Shown: positions 43,124 to 53,839 of the stretch, piece by piece | How positions within the stretch are numbered: the first letter of the stretch is position 1 | Layout of the letters: each line of letters starts with the position of its first letter | Source: Linderina pennispora | Lineage: Eukaryota > Kickxellomycota > Kickxellomycetes > Kickxellales > Kickxellaceae | Length of the DNA: 64,000 nucleotides | Direction: 5' to 3' | Assembly: GCF_002104995.1 (NCBI RefSeq) | Contig: NW_024468252.1 | Location: 1 to 64,000 of the forward strand | Position numbers and translations under genes: made by a program | Notes under the pieces: generated by a model | Seen by the model: only the letters and a program-made list of their open reading frames with translations | Databases searched by the model: none | What the model was told of the DNA's origin: nothing

Positions 43124-44498
43124 GCGCAGAATGTGTAGTGTACAATTATGAAATATTACAGAAGCAGGCTGTGGAGTAAAGAATAAGGTGCTTTTCACAA
43201 AAGGTCTATTAAAAAATCGTCGCTGGAGTGGAGAGGGATGTATGAGAAGCTGGAATACTCTTCCCCCTGGTTCGCCCCCTGATCGGGCCAGGAAAGGAAA
43301 TCCGTGCTGTGACGTGGCGACCCTGGTTCGCAGAGAGGGAGTGGAATCCAGTGATCGTGGATTTACCGCCCATGTCCGATTAAGCATGTGACCTCATTGC
43401 CACCAGTTTGGAGTGGTATACAGATACACAGGGTATCGGGCTGCCTATTAATTAAAAATCGGCGCTCTGCCAGAAATCAGCTAATTTCAGTCCAAGTATG
43501 CAGAAAGGAAATGTGTAGGCATTATTGGATCCGGGTACTGTGCGTCTAGGGCAATAAGCGCTACAATGCGACACAATCTACATACATGCTAGGCGAATAC
43601 TTCGTGCTGCCTTGTAGTACACGCCCCCCCATCCTGGATCTCCATCCCTCCCGAAACCTCTGCAGCTATCACCTGGTATTCTCAAATGGCCTGGCACGGT
43701 GAACCTTGAATGCTGTATTAATACACAGTGTTTGACAGCTCTGGCCAGCGAATTGGAACAGCTGCAGATCACGCCTGGGAGACGCAAAAAACCAGAGACA
43801 CCCGATGGGTATCTGCATACAACCTGTTTTCTCAAACAATAGGCTAGTGTTGCTGCGGGAGAGTATGTGTGTACATGTCAAAACAGAACAAGGTGCTCTG
43901 CAGCTTTATACCACCGTATCCCTCTTCCCAGATCCCCAATCTCCGTCTGCTGTTGCTTCCCCATCTCGACATATCCTGATACGTACCAACGATTACCGAA
44001 AAGGAATAGTGGTTGCACACTGTGGTCAGGGTTAGTAAGGTGTCAGCTCTTTTCTTTGACAGGAAAGAGGTGAATTTATGACAGTGCGGAAGGAAAACAT
44101 TGTGGTCATGGCATGATGACATGCATATGCCTTGTGACCACATTGGCTTTCGAGAGGGTGGATGAGTGGTGGGCATACAGCAAAAACACCAGCCCTGTTT
44201 TTCCTCCTCTGACATGGGCGCATTCAATTTGTCCCTAATTTTTCTTGGCCGCTGCCACTGCCCCCTTTCCTTTATTCAGGGATTCTCTTTGGACGCAAGG
44301 TACAAAAGGTCTGCATCTCGCAGGACCCACTGCCGCCCAAAAAGCAGCTTAAAAAATAGGCGCACATCTTGAACCTTTTTCCCATTCACTATATCTTTTT
44401 TTCTCCCACTATCCTAGTTCATTACAGGATATTAAGCTTTTTCGCACTGTTGCTTTATGTTCTTATAGCTTCCCTATTATTTTCCTCCAGCAAACGCC
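43124..44498. other. intergenic, no gene seen
   Basis: About 1.4 kb of divergent promoter space between the transporter and the next plus-strand gene. Short frames carry no signature. A pyrimidine-rich leader lies at 44375-44498. Confidence 0.5.
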
Positions 44499-46145
44499 AT
44501 GGCGCAGAAAATGCAGCCAACCGCGCCCTATGAGGCCAACTACAGCTACCAGGGAATGAACAACGTCAACGTTATCAACGGGAGCGTGCCAAACATCATC
44601 TCTGAGGCAAGCGGCTTGATGGGCAATGCGCAGCAGCAGAAACGCCGAGACCCAGAGCCAGGTATCGGCCACCAGCAGCAGCACCATCACTATGCCGCAC
44701 AGCCAGTCCGCCCGCCAGCCCCGCCACTGCCGCCCGTGGGGCAGCAGCACGGATATCCAGCATATGGAGGCCAGTATCACGGTGACCCCTGGCCCGCCGC
44801 AGCGCCCGCCCCCACAGCAATACCAATACAATAACCACCAGGGGTATGGCCCGGATGGAGGGCCGGTGTCGAGTGCACAGGGGTCCGAGTACGGCGAATA
44901 CGCAGGCAATGGTCGTCCGCCGCAGGTTAACCGCTACGGAACGTATCCGCGTCCAATTCTGAGGCCGCCTACTGGCCCGGCATTCCACCCGCCACCAATG
45001 AATCCCAGGCCCCCCACCCATGGCCCAGGGTCGGCCTCCGATGGGGCCAGGTCGTCCGCCCATGGGGCTTGGCCGGCCACCTGATGCCCCAGGGCCGGCC
45101 CACCAATGGGGCCTGGTCGCCCACCCCCCAGCGCCGCGGGCAGCGGCTACTATTCCGGCAGCTCCGAGTATAGCTCTGACTCTGACTATCCGGTAGCCCG
45201 GCCACCGATGCACAGGAAGCAAGGTGGATTCGTCGGTGCCCTCAAAGGAAGCTGATGGAGCACCTTAGCTACGCCGACCTCGTCCCTATTGTGGGCACTA
45301 TTGGGACCTTCGCTTACCACAAACTTCGGAGCCGCAATAAGCGAGATAATGCCCAGTACCAGAAACCCTCGTGGATGAACCATGTCGAAAACGCCGCGTT
45401 CATCTACACTGCCTACGACTTTGTCAAGGGCCCTGGAGGCTCTACCTCTTCCAACAGCCAGCGCCCGGCACAAGGCCCACGCCCGCCTGGCGGTGGTGGG
45501 GGATGAACTGGACAAGCATTCTGGCTACAGCCATCGGTGCCAACCGTCCTCAAATGTACGGCGGATTCCACCCGTACTCCGCAGCCAGACAAGGGCACCC
45601 TGGCCATGCATAAAATCATAAGCAGTCTGTTCAAAAAGGCCACCTCGCGTGACGCGGCTGTGGACAGCAATGGGCCCATTTCGCTGGACGACTTTGACAG
45701 GTCCTGCGCCATTGACAAGCGCACTGCCGAGTACTACCACAGCCTACTTTTTGGTCCGCAGGCAGACCTGAGCAAAGCTACAGCGCAGATGCTGGGCGGT
45801 GCAGCAGCAATCCAGGCACTCCGGTCCGAGCCCCAGGTGCAGGAGGCGCTGAAGACAGCTGTGAAGCAGGGACATGCAAACAAGATACCAAAGGACCTCA
45901 ATCATGAGCATGTCGTGCTGGGAGTCGCCATGTCCGAAGCCGACCAGCTGATGCAGAGAAAGTCCACCGTTGTGCATCTTTCGCCTGACGACACACTCTT
46001 CAACTATTGCGAGGATCGCCATTGCCTCAGTCATCCAGATCAAAATGGACGAGGAGAAAACCATGGGGATGGGCTCCGAGACACTGCAGGGCCACCAGGA
46101 GGATGGAAACCACCAGAGACGAAGAAAGCCACATCGCCGGCATAG
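44499..46145 (+). CDS. Pro/Gln/Tyr-rich protein with conserved C-terminal region (frame broken)
   Basis: Coding character runs continuously but changes frame several times (near 44820, 45090, 45255, 45510 and 45600). The N terminus is MAQKMQPTAPYEANYSYQ, then a disordered Gln/His/Pro/Gly-rich part (YGTYPRPILRPPTGPAFHPP). A structured segment follows (YADLVPIVGTIGTFAYHKLR, ENAAFIYTAYDFVKG), then SSLFKKATSRDAAVDSNGPI and an alpha-helical region (ADLSKATAQMLGGAAAIQAL, HVVLGVAMSEADQLMQRK). The last part resembles uncharacterised fungal C-terminal domains found after low-complexity regions (DUF7721-like). Function is unknown. The 3' end is uncertain because low-complexity sequence follows. Confidence 0.5.
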
Positions 46146-46343
46146 CGCAGCCGAGCAAACACCCGGCGGGGCAAGGCTACTTGGCCACCACTGGGCAGAT
46201 GAGCGAGGCTGTGTCCTACAACAATCCATCCAAATCACGAGCAGTATCAGCACCAGCAGCACCAGTACCAGTACCAGCACAGTCAGCAGCGCTATCAGCA
46301 ACATCAGCAGCATCCACAGCATCCACAGCAGCAGCTACAGTCG

Positions 46344-46386
46344 CAGCCACAGCCACAGCCACAGCCACAGCCACAGCCACAGCCAG
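46344..46386 (+). repeat. (AGCCAC)n hexanucleotide repeat
   Basis: About seven tandem AGCCAC units at the 3' side of the Pro/Gln-rich gene. In one frame it encodes SerHis repeats and in another AlaThr repeats, so the frame cannot be fixed from composition. Confidence 0.85.
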
Positions 46387-46569
46387 CACCGCGTCGTAAC
46401 ACAAACTACTACTGATACTACCCGTACTAAATCTGTTCTACATGTCATCACCACCACAAAATTGTAAAACTATATTATAGCGATATAGCTATCTGTATTA
46501 CATGTGTGTTAACTCTTCCAACGGGGTTTGCACAAAGAATATTATAAAAGTACAAAGCCGCACCTTCCT

Positions 46570-47119
46570 CTAGCACATCACCAAGTCGCAGCGGCATACT
46601 GGGCACACTGCGTTGGTAGTCAGCCATGGATCAATGCAAGGCACATGGAAAATGTGTTCGCATGGCATCCTCCGCACCATGCACTCACTGCCAATCTTCT
46701 CCAGACATACGGGACACTCTGCCTGCCTGCACACTCCAATCTGGGTTGCCGGAAATTCCCGCTCAATGTCCTCCGCCATGAATACCCGTACAATGTGCTT
46801 GCGGAGTGGAGCTACCATTGGCGCCCTCCACCGACGAACCCGCAGCCGGGGCCAAATCTCAATGTGGTAAAAGTAGAAGAATATTGCTGTGCAAAACAGC
46901 TAGCCCGCAGACAACACCCTGCAGCTATCGATGCCTTAATCACTATGCTGGGTCCCGACATGCGACTGCACAAGAGGGCGTCTGTCTAGATTGCGAAAGT
47001 GGTAAAAGTATATTTGAAAAAGAGACATAAAGAGAGAGAGCAGAGAAGCAGAGAAGCAAGCGCCTTACGAGTCCAGCAGGTATTGTGCTGCACAACTTGG
47101 TTGGCGTGCTTATTGGCAT
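46570..47119 (-). CDS. membrane-anchored RING-H2 E3 ubiquitin ligase
   Basis: Two exons (47119-47069 and 46899-46570) join in phase to 126 aa; the intron is GTAAGG...GGCTAG, 169 nt. Splicing places a hydrophobic signal-anchor at residues 14-28 (IPAGLLFCTAIFFYFY), followed by a basic stretch (RLRVRRWR) and a C-terminal RING-H2 finger: CPVCLEKIGSECMVRRMPCE, HIFHVPC, WLTTNAVCPVCRCD. The ring has the C3H2C3 ligand pattern. The gene model rests on the splice sites and on recovery of the transmembrane segment. It is likely an endomembrane E3 of the small ATL/RNF type. Confidence 0.72.
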
Positions 47120-47413
47120 GCCTGTCACCTGCTCTCACAGAGATGCATTAACCGTCGTTAGAATTTTTGCTCCTGGGAACCGGCAAAGTCGGATGCGAAA
47201 AGAAAAGTGAAAATGAGAATCCCCCGCTTTCGTGCTGCGCGATTGTCAGGATCGCACGCTCTAAATAGGCGTGTGGAGACGAAATAGAACACTGGCTGTG
47301 TGAACGGGCCGGGGGAGTGAGGGGGATGAGAAAAAGAGCGATTGACTTTGCCATCTGGCAGATGATCGTCCACAGCAGCAAATCAGTTCGGGACAGCGAC
47401 CCTTCTGACCTCA
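47120..47413. other. intergenic, no gene seen
   Basis: Promoter side of the RING gene. Frames on the minus strand are short and lack signatures. Confidence 0.5.
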
Positions 47414-47516
47414 TTATGGAATGGGCATTGCCTCACACTCGTCATAGTAATGGGCTGTGAGCTCCTTGCTTGACTCAAACTTCTCGCCGCAGCAAACGCA
47501 GTTCGTAGGTAGGGTA
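47414..47516 (-). CDS. C2HC zinc-finger fragment
   Basis: A minus-strand frame encodes NCVCCGEKFESSKELTAHYY then DECEAMPIP and a stop, spaced C-x2-C-x12-H-x4-C. The frame has no ATG; an ATG just upstream (ATGCCCTACCC) is in a different frame. No convincing splice acceptor was found, so this may be a last exon, a gene with an indel, or a relic. It parallels the small finger protein at 3420-3566. Confidence 0.35.
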
Positions 47517-47718
47517 GGGCATGATGTATTAGTGATTAGAGGAAAGTATCAACTGAGTAATGTAACAAGAGGGAAATAGAAGAGCTGAAGAAGCAACTTG
47601 CCAGTCTGGATGGCTCCTGCGTTCCGCATGCGTTTTATATGCAGAGGCTGTCCACAGCTAGGACCGGCTTGATGCAGACAGCCACACCAATCACCGGTCC
47701 AGACGGTCCAGTTTGGCT

Positions 47719-47720
<2 letters not shown>

Positions 47721-47751
<31 letters not shown>
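47721..47751. repeat. T31 homopolymer
   Basis: An uninterrupted run of 31 T on the plus strand. It may be a retroposition tail (poly-A on the minus strand), a nucleosome-depleted promoter tract or an assembly artefact. No retroposed gene body is visible beside it. Confidence 0.8.
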
Positions 47752-47814
47752 CGCTTCTAGGCAACGCTGATGTCCGCTCTAATAATAGGGCGATAAATAT
47801 CACAGGACAATGCA

Positions 47815-48000
47815 ATGGCGTCTAAACTGCCCAACCAACAACCCAACCAAGCTGCGGCAGGGATGTATGTCCCGCAATTGCTTGGAATAAAAAAGAACGG
47901 TGCTGCTGGTGACTATACAGATATCAACAGTACATCAGCAGAAGCCGAAGTTCTTTGGGAGTCTGCAGACTCCTTGGCACATCCAAGGCATGGGACCTAG
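47815..48000 (+). CDS. short uncertain open frame
   Basis: 61 codons starting MASKLPNQQPNQAAAGMYVP. The composition is protein-like (Gln/Asn/Pro at the start) but no domain is visible, and other frames open immediately downstream (to 48158). It may be the start of a frame-broken gene ending near 48170. No function is proposed. Confidence 0.25.
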   Translation: MASKLPNQQPNQAAAGMYVPQLLGIKKNGAAGDYTDINSTSAEAEVLWESADSLAHPRHGT

Positions 48001-48271
48001 TTCCACTCATAGCTGTGTACTTCATGCACGACCCTATGCGGAATCCCAGGGCCATGGCCATGACTAAGGCTTATCCGGCAGCGGATCTTGGGATGATCTG
48101 CAGCAGCCAAGACAACCCTCCGCTCCGCGACTATGTACTCCTGCTAGAGCATAAATAGCATACCCTCGCCCTCTGAACTGTACAGTCCAGCTCCTGGTTC
48201 CAGCACATCCATTATTATTCGTTCCACATTTGTATAAAATACAAACTACCACTAGCTGATGAGTGACGACC

Positions 48272-48520
48272 ATGAAAACCACGATAAGCATGACGGGCAC
48301 GACAAAAACGCCTCATCAAATGGCCACATCAACAACAAGCACCTTGGGCAGGTCGCCGCTGTATCCATCGCAGCAAGTTATCGGTTTCATCATCATTATA
48401 ATGCTGATACTGCTTCTTGTTCGCTGGATTCAGCAGCGGCGGAAAAAGAAACACCAGCAGCAGCCAGCAACAACAGCAACCAGCAACCTGAGACCAAGCC
48501 GGAAGAGCAAGTGTAAATGA
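48272..48520 (+). CDS. single-pass membrane microprotein
   Basis: 82 aa starting MKTTISMTGTTKTPHQ. A Thr/Ser-rich N terminus of about 35 residues is followed by a strong transmembrane helix, QQVIGFIIIIMLILLLVRW, and a polybasic, Gln-rich tail (QQRRKKKHQQQ). This is textbook type III or tail-anchor-like topology with the basic side cytosolic. An overlapping frame from 48259 (MSDDHENHDKHDGHDK) is also open but wholly low complexity. I favour the membrane frame. Function unknown. Confidence 0.45.
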   Translation: MKTTISMTGTTKTPHQMATSTTSTLGRSPLYPSQQVIGFIIIIMLILLLVRWIQQRRKKKHQQQPATTATSNLRPSRKSKCK

Positions 48521-48662
48521 CTATTGAATAAACATAGAGTCGCCAATGAATGTGCAGAAACCTTTGTATAGATTGTTTGCGTCTTCTGCTATTGCTGCTC
48601 TAATATTGCAAAACAGCATCCTATACGTTGTAATAGCTTTTGGAGTGCTGCCATTTCTCTTC

Positions 48663-48847
48663 TCTCAGCTACATCTTTACTTATCTTTACCTGTATATAA
48701 GATTTTATAGTCCAAAAGTGTCCAGCCGTTTGCTGGACTGTTTTTAGATGGCCTGAAATGGTTCATGCTCTTTTGGCCCTCACGGCGAATGTGTCAAACA
48801 ATACTGACTAGCAGCCGAGCTCAGCATCGCAAGCAAAGCAGTTCTAG
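48663..48847 (+). mobile_element. mini-Helitron sharing both ends with the Helitron/Fanzor units
   Basis: About 190 bp without coding capacity. The left end TCTCAGCTACATCTTTAC and TATAAGATTTTATAGTCC matches the Helitron 5' end. GTCCAGC-CGTTT-GCTGGAC (48720-48738) is a perfect hairpin. The right end carries GTGTCAA, CTGACTAGCAGCCGAGCTC, the hairpin half GCATCGCAAGC and CTAG (48844-48847) followed by T. The right 70 bp most resembles the Fanzor unit (11081-11160), making it a likely internal-deletion derivative. The exact left boundary is uncertain because the preceding base is C rather than A. Confidence 0.75.
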
Positions 48848-49034
48848 TAACTAATATTGCTCATCTGTAAAGCAGGGGTCTTCAAGGTACTGGAGGCATT
48901 TTGTAGACATTTGCAAAGATGGTGCTGGGACCCTGTACTCCCTGCCGAAGCACTTCCCTAATGTCCCTGAAGTTCCAACAATTGCTATTACGAGAAATAG
49001 ATACTAGTGCATGGAAGGGGAGGCTATAAAAGTG

Positions 49035-51080
49035 TTAAGGCTTGGTTGCGCACCGATCGATAGGCGGCGGTGCAACACCCCAGCTATTAATGCCAATATA
49101 TGTGACGTACACCATGATGATAACGCCAACGGTGCCCAAGGTGGCATCCTTGATCTTGACCCACTGGCTGGTGGAGGTTTTGTAATGCAGGGCGGTCGGG
49201 AAGATGAAGCTGAGCGGAGTGCACGAGAATGCACCGATGATAGCAATGAAGTTATCGAACTGGTCAGCGCCAAACACGGCCACCATAGCAATCAGAAAGA
49301 CTGTTCCGGCGCGGAACAGGTTTTTCTGCCACTTCACATACGGGTCGCCCTTGCCAGAGCCAGCAAATAGGTTGGCCTCAACAGATACGGACAGCGGGGA
49401 ACAGTTGCAAAGGAACAGATAGACATGATGGCCAGCGAGTAGAACAGCTGGACACAGATTGTGCCCCACGAGCCGCTGGGCAGACTCAAAAGAACGACAG
49501 TCTCGACTTCCTCGCCAAATGCCATATACGACAGTGAGCCAACAAGCACACACACGCACACACATACACAGAGTGCAGAAGTCAGGACCATGGGGAACTT
49601 GTCCTGGTGTGTCATGCTGTCGAGCACGGGGATCACCAGAGTCACGCCTTCGTATGCGAAGACAGCCGTGCCAATCAGTAGCGGGAACCGCACTGGGTTG
49701 AACTGCACAACATCGGCAATTCCGTGCTCCGACACAGTCAGGATATCGTAGAACAGGACGTATCCGAGCCCGACTACAATAAACAGATTGGCAGCCAGAG
49801 CGAATGGCGCCAGTTTCTTGATCTTGCGCACCCACGACAGCGGAATGTAGGCAAGGAGCTGGATAAGAACCCAGAAGCTGGGCGAAAAGTCAAAGCGGCA
49901 CTTTGTCAGGACATTCCAAAGGTCCCTCATATTTGTGGCAATAAAGATTGTGTAGGCTGAGCAGAACCCAAGCTGTGCTGCGACAATCGACACAGTAATA
50001 AAGCTGCGCATCCACGGGCCATACAGCTTGTTGCCAAGGTCACTGTAGCTGCCGCCGACCTTTCAGATACACATCCGCCAGCAATATCATGCAGTGCCAG
50101 GCATACCACGCAACAAACGTCATTACAAACGCCGACGCTAGCAGGCCGCCATTGGAAAACGCCTTAGGCAGCACGAGAACCCCGGTGCCCACAAACGCCT
50201 TGACCAGCAAGAAAAACGCCTTCCGACTGGACGCCGTCGCATGGATGTCTCTAGCCGACCGCTGGCGTGCCAGCAGCGGTGCTTCCTCGCCCTCTTCCTC
50301 CTCATCGTCTTCGTCGCTAGGATAATCACCTCCAGCGAAATGGCCGTACAGGCCGATGAAGTCGACAAAGCTGTCGGTAAGCATATCCACCTGTCTGCCC
50401 TCGCGCTCGGCACGGTCCTGCACAAAGTGCCTGCGCATTCCACCGGGCGCTCTCAATTGGCTGCGCAGACACGCCTAGGTCCCAATCGGAATCCGACGCC
50501 ATGCCCGAGAACGACCCGCGGCGCTTGCCCCGCACAGACTGTGTCGGCGAATGCTTCTTCTGCCACTTGTAGATGCCATGGGTGATATCGCCTGACGGCA
50601 AAGTCAGCGGGTCAACCACCTCCCGAGCATCCTCCGCCTCATCGTCGTTGATATCGCCGGCATAGCCGCCCTCGTCATCCTCCAGCTCTGTTCGCAGCTG
50701 GCTGGTGGCACCTATCGACCCCCGCGCGCTGCTCGCAACAGAGTCTCTCGCCCTCGTCACCAAGTGCCGCCGCAGCCGCCGTGCGGTCTCGTTGGCATCG
50801 AGACGAGCCGGACTGGAGCCAAGCCGCGCGGAGGCTGCGTCAGAGTCGCCGGCATCGCTGCTGGCGCTGTGTGCGTTGTTATCGTCCAGATGGGAAGTGC
50901 GCGGTAGGGAGGAGGGGACAGAGGTGGCGAGTTTTTCAGTCGCCCTGGCCATGCTCACCGACCCACGGATACTCAAGGGCGTGGACTTGCCGCCACTGCC
51001 GCTGCCTCCGAGCTGGGCGATTGCGCGGTAGCCGGTTGTCGCTGTCGGACTGGTGGTCGGACGTCTTTGGGCTTAGACAT
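49035..51080 (-). CDS. AVT3-type vacuolar amino-acid transporter (frame broken)
   Basis: An amino-acid/auxin permease family protein with a long polar N terminus and about eleven hydrophobic spans. The start is taken at MSKPKDVRPPVRQRQP (51080). After a first break (about 51000) come SIRGSVSMARATEKLATS and a Ser/Asp-rich region, then FVDFIGLYGHFAGGDYPSDE, an acidic DEDDEEEEGEE, and the transporter core: KAFFLLVKAFVGTGVLVLPK, SFITVSIVAAQLGFCSAYTI, FPLLIGTAVFAYEGVTLVIP, and a final span GTVGVIIMVYVTYIGINSWG. Breaks lie near 51000, 50470, 50035 and 49400. A (CA)n tract at 49545-49575 encodes CVCVCVCV inside a membrane helix. The likely role is vacuolar amino-acid efflux. Confidence 0.78.
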
Positions 51081-51191
51081 AATAATACAACTGAATGCTG
51101 CTGTCTAAATTTGGGGGGGGTAAAAAGAAGTAGAGATTATCTAAAGGCTTATTGGGCGGGTCAAGGAAAGAGAAAAAGGACCAGCAAACAG

Positions 51192-53041
51192 TCACTTGAG
51201 CTTGGACAGGGATACGTAAACTAAATCGAGCTGGCGCAGCATTGTGCGCATATCCGACTCGGACAAATCCCTGGACCGAACCGTATCTGAACCACCTGCG
51301 GGCTCCCTCAGCACCTCGTCCTGCCACACCCTCGACATCGTAAACAGCGCAGCGCTCACCGTGGCAAAGCTCTCCGGCTCAGGGCTCCGCGCCAGCAGCT
51401 CCACGCACTGTGCTGCAAGGCTTGAGACCTGAGCCGTCAGTGCTCCAATCGCCTGTGCTCCGTCGCCTGGCGACTTCACCGAGTCAGTCTGCAGCTTCTG
51501 CGGTAGTGACGTAGGCGTACCAGGCGGGCTCTTTGGTGACACACTTGCCGAGCCGCCTGACCCGCATCTGCTGCAGTGTGCTGCTTGTATATCGCTTACG
51601 CGCCTGAAGCATTGCACTCGTCGGCTTGCTGCTGCTGCTGCTGCTGGCCCGGGCACGACTGGTGGTTTCTGCCATATTCCTGCACCGACCTGCCTCCTAG
51701 CGGGTCGCCGTCAATAATCCGCAACCCAATTGCATCGTCATTGACCAGATTCCACGAGTCGTCCTCCCAAACCGTATACTGTTCAGCAATCTTGCTTGCC
51801 GTGCCTCTCGTCTGCCTGCCCCGCAGGTACCCGGCCTGCAGCGCCAACCGCTGGACTGGCAGCAGGTTTGTCTGCACCAGCGCCTGCACCGGCACCTTAT
51901 TCACGATCGCTCGTCGGATCCATGATCGGTGATATTACAGCTGCGTGTGCTGGCAGCGGCGTGTTGGGAAACATTGGAGTACGCTCCAGCACATCCTGCC
52001 CAGGTTGCGGCAGTGGCGGTATGTGCAGGAGCGTCGTTAGGCAATCGGCGTAATCGCCTTGCATCAGATCCTGCCGATTCGCTAATAGCAGCGTCACGCC
52101 GATCCAATCCACAAGCCCCAGCATCCCCGACACATTATCGGCCAACATGATATCCCACAGCGCCATCACATCCGACAGATGTGCAAACTCGCGACTGAAA
52201 AGAAGCCGGTACCACCGAATCCCGAATAGCTGGGGTTCAATACTAAGCTCCTGCAGATGTCCGGCCAGCTCAGGGTCCACAAGCGCAATCCGCTCCATCA
52301 GGCGCTGACACTGTGAGATTATTGGCGCGTCTATGCTGCTGCGCCGCCGCGCATTGACTGCCCGCAGCCCAGGCGATACCATGCTGGGCGACTGGAACCA
52401 CACAGTGCAGATGCGCATCAGCCGCGCAAACATCGCATACGCGTCATGCTCCACATACCGCACATCCACCACGCGGCTGATCCCACAGCTCTCCTTCCTC
52501 CACACTGTCAGCCTCCACTGCCATCAGAATTAGCGCCAATAGCTCATGCATGCCCTGTCTGTACTGCAGTGAGTTGTGTACCTTGGCATGCACAAACAGC
52601 ACATCTCCAATCATCTTCTGCACGCGCGCCGGATCGGAAATATCGCCTGGTCTGGGAAGGTCCTCGTAACGTCCTGCATTATCAGTGTGCGCAGCTCCTG
52701 GTCGCGATGGTACTTTTGCCACGGGACTGTCTTCGTCCAGCGACAGCGGGTTCATCCGCTCCCAGTCGACATCTTTCCCTTCTGTCGCCAGTTCGCCTGG
52801 GTCGACTATGTATTTGGACCGCAGCTGCGATGTAGTTTTGCCGCTCGCGGTCCATTGCCATTGTCCACACCTGTGGGCACTCGTCAGCGCCAAAGCTCTC
52901 TATTGGCAGTATGTCAAGATAGGCACGCCACCGCAAGGACCGCAAAGGGAGTCGGGTCGAGTAGGGTAACGTGCGGAGGTTCTCGGTTGACAGCAACGTC
53001 AGCCGCTTCAGGTCTTCCCAGTCCTTTGTCAGCTTGTCCAT
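51192..53041 (-). CDS. TBC1D5-like Rab GTPase-activating protein (frame broken)
   Basis: Starts MDKLTKDWEDLKRLTL and shows LRSLRWRAYLDILP (TBC entry motif). The family-typical MNPLSLDEDSP is followed in another frame by the arginine-finger motif IMQDVTRTFPD (about 52660-52690). VQKMIGDVLFVHAKVHNSLQ and the glutamine-finger motif YRQGMHELL come next, then LFGIRWYRLLFSREF and MALWDIMLADNV. Both catalytic fingers are present. The C-terminal part is Ser/Gln-rich and ends in a predicted helix (LLRQLDLVYVSLSKLK). Several one-base breaks occur (near 52860, 52725, 52640, 52490, 51900, 51690 and 51580). TBC1D5 proteins inactivate Rab7-type GTPases with retromer; the assignment rests on the NPLSLDE and finger motifs. 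Confidence 0.75.
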
Positions 53042-53481
53042 TCGGGCCGAAATTCGAAGAAGAAAAAAGCACAAGCAAAATGAAAAAGTGGAAAGTGAGG
53101 GAAACCTGGGCTGGCTCTTGTGCTGACAGCGACACAAAGTGGTCACTCTTCTAGATCACCGATAGTTTTGTTCGTGGCGGTGGTTAATTTATTAACCTTG
53201 CTCAGCTGATCCGCACCTGTACCAGGCTGTGAGCATGTATGTTTGAAAAAAAAAAAAGAGGTTATATGAGAGCTGCGACTGTCCTGCCTGAGTGCCGGCA
53301 TATTTGAACAGCACTCCAATAGGTAAATGGAACCTGTATTTCCCATCCTGACCCTCCTTCATATCACCATGACGAATGTGAATCCACCATAGGTAATACA
53401 GCATATTCGGAAGATCGAAACACATTTATATTCTTACATGTAAGATATATTTAGAATATTCAAATATGATATGTGAATACT
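53042..53481. other. intergenic, no gene seen
   Basis: Promoter side of the TBC gene and 3' flank of the cysteine-rich protein gene. It is AT-rich towards the right; no feature is recognised. Confidence 0.5.
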
Positions 53482-53673
53482 TTAAGCACGTAGGCACATC
53501 CCGCCGGGCGCACAAAACTCTCCATCGCGGCAGTCGCCCGAGGAGCTGCAGGAAGCGGGGATAGAGCACTGCCCTTTGATATCGCAGGCTTCATTGCCAG
53601 AGCACTCTGAATTCGATGTGCATCCAAGCACGGTCGAGACAGCAGCCAGAAGCAGGACGGAGATGTATTTCAT
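53482..53673 (-). CDS. small secreted protein with cysteines every sixth residue
   Basis: 63 aa, single exon. The signal peptide is MKYISVLLLAAVSTVLG. The mature part has eight cysteines at residues 18, 24, 30, 36, 42, 48, 54 and 60, each separated by exactly five residues. Two halves look duplicated: CTSNSECSGNEACDIKGQC and CSSSGDCRDGEFCAPGGMC, both fitting C-x5-C-x2-G-x2-C-x3-G-x-C. That resembles EB/Dickkopf-N-type disulfide modules. A TATAAAA lies about 90 bp upstream. Function unknown; an effector-like or cell-wall protein is possible. Confidence 0.82.
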   Translation of the reverse strand: MKYISVLLLAAVSTVLGCTSNSECSGNEACDIKGQCSIPASCSSSGDCRDGEFCAPGGMCLRA

Positions 53674-53760
53674 GGCAAGTAATTTGTGACAATGGTGGAA
53701 AGCGACTGAGAGAAAGACTGAAGATGTCGGAGAAAGCTACTGTCCTTCGACAGAGTCTTC

Positions 53761-53767
53761 TTTTATA
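53761..53767 (-). promoter_or_regulatory. TATA box of the cysteine-rich protein gene
   Basis: TATAAAA on the minus strand, 88-94 bp upstream of the ATG at 53673, well placed for a core promoter with a leader of about 60 nt. Confidence 0.6.
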
Positions 53768-53839
53768 CACAACCGTGGCCCCTCGGCACCCTCAACGCCT
53801 CCTTCATCGTATGTTCAAATAGAAGCGCCACTATGTCTT

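Noticed and set aside
49545-49575. (CA)n tract as a regulatory Z-DNA element
   Set aside because: It is coding sequence for Cys-Val repeats in a membrane helix of the transporter.
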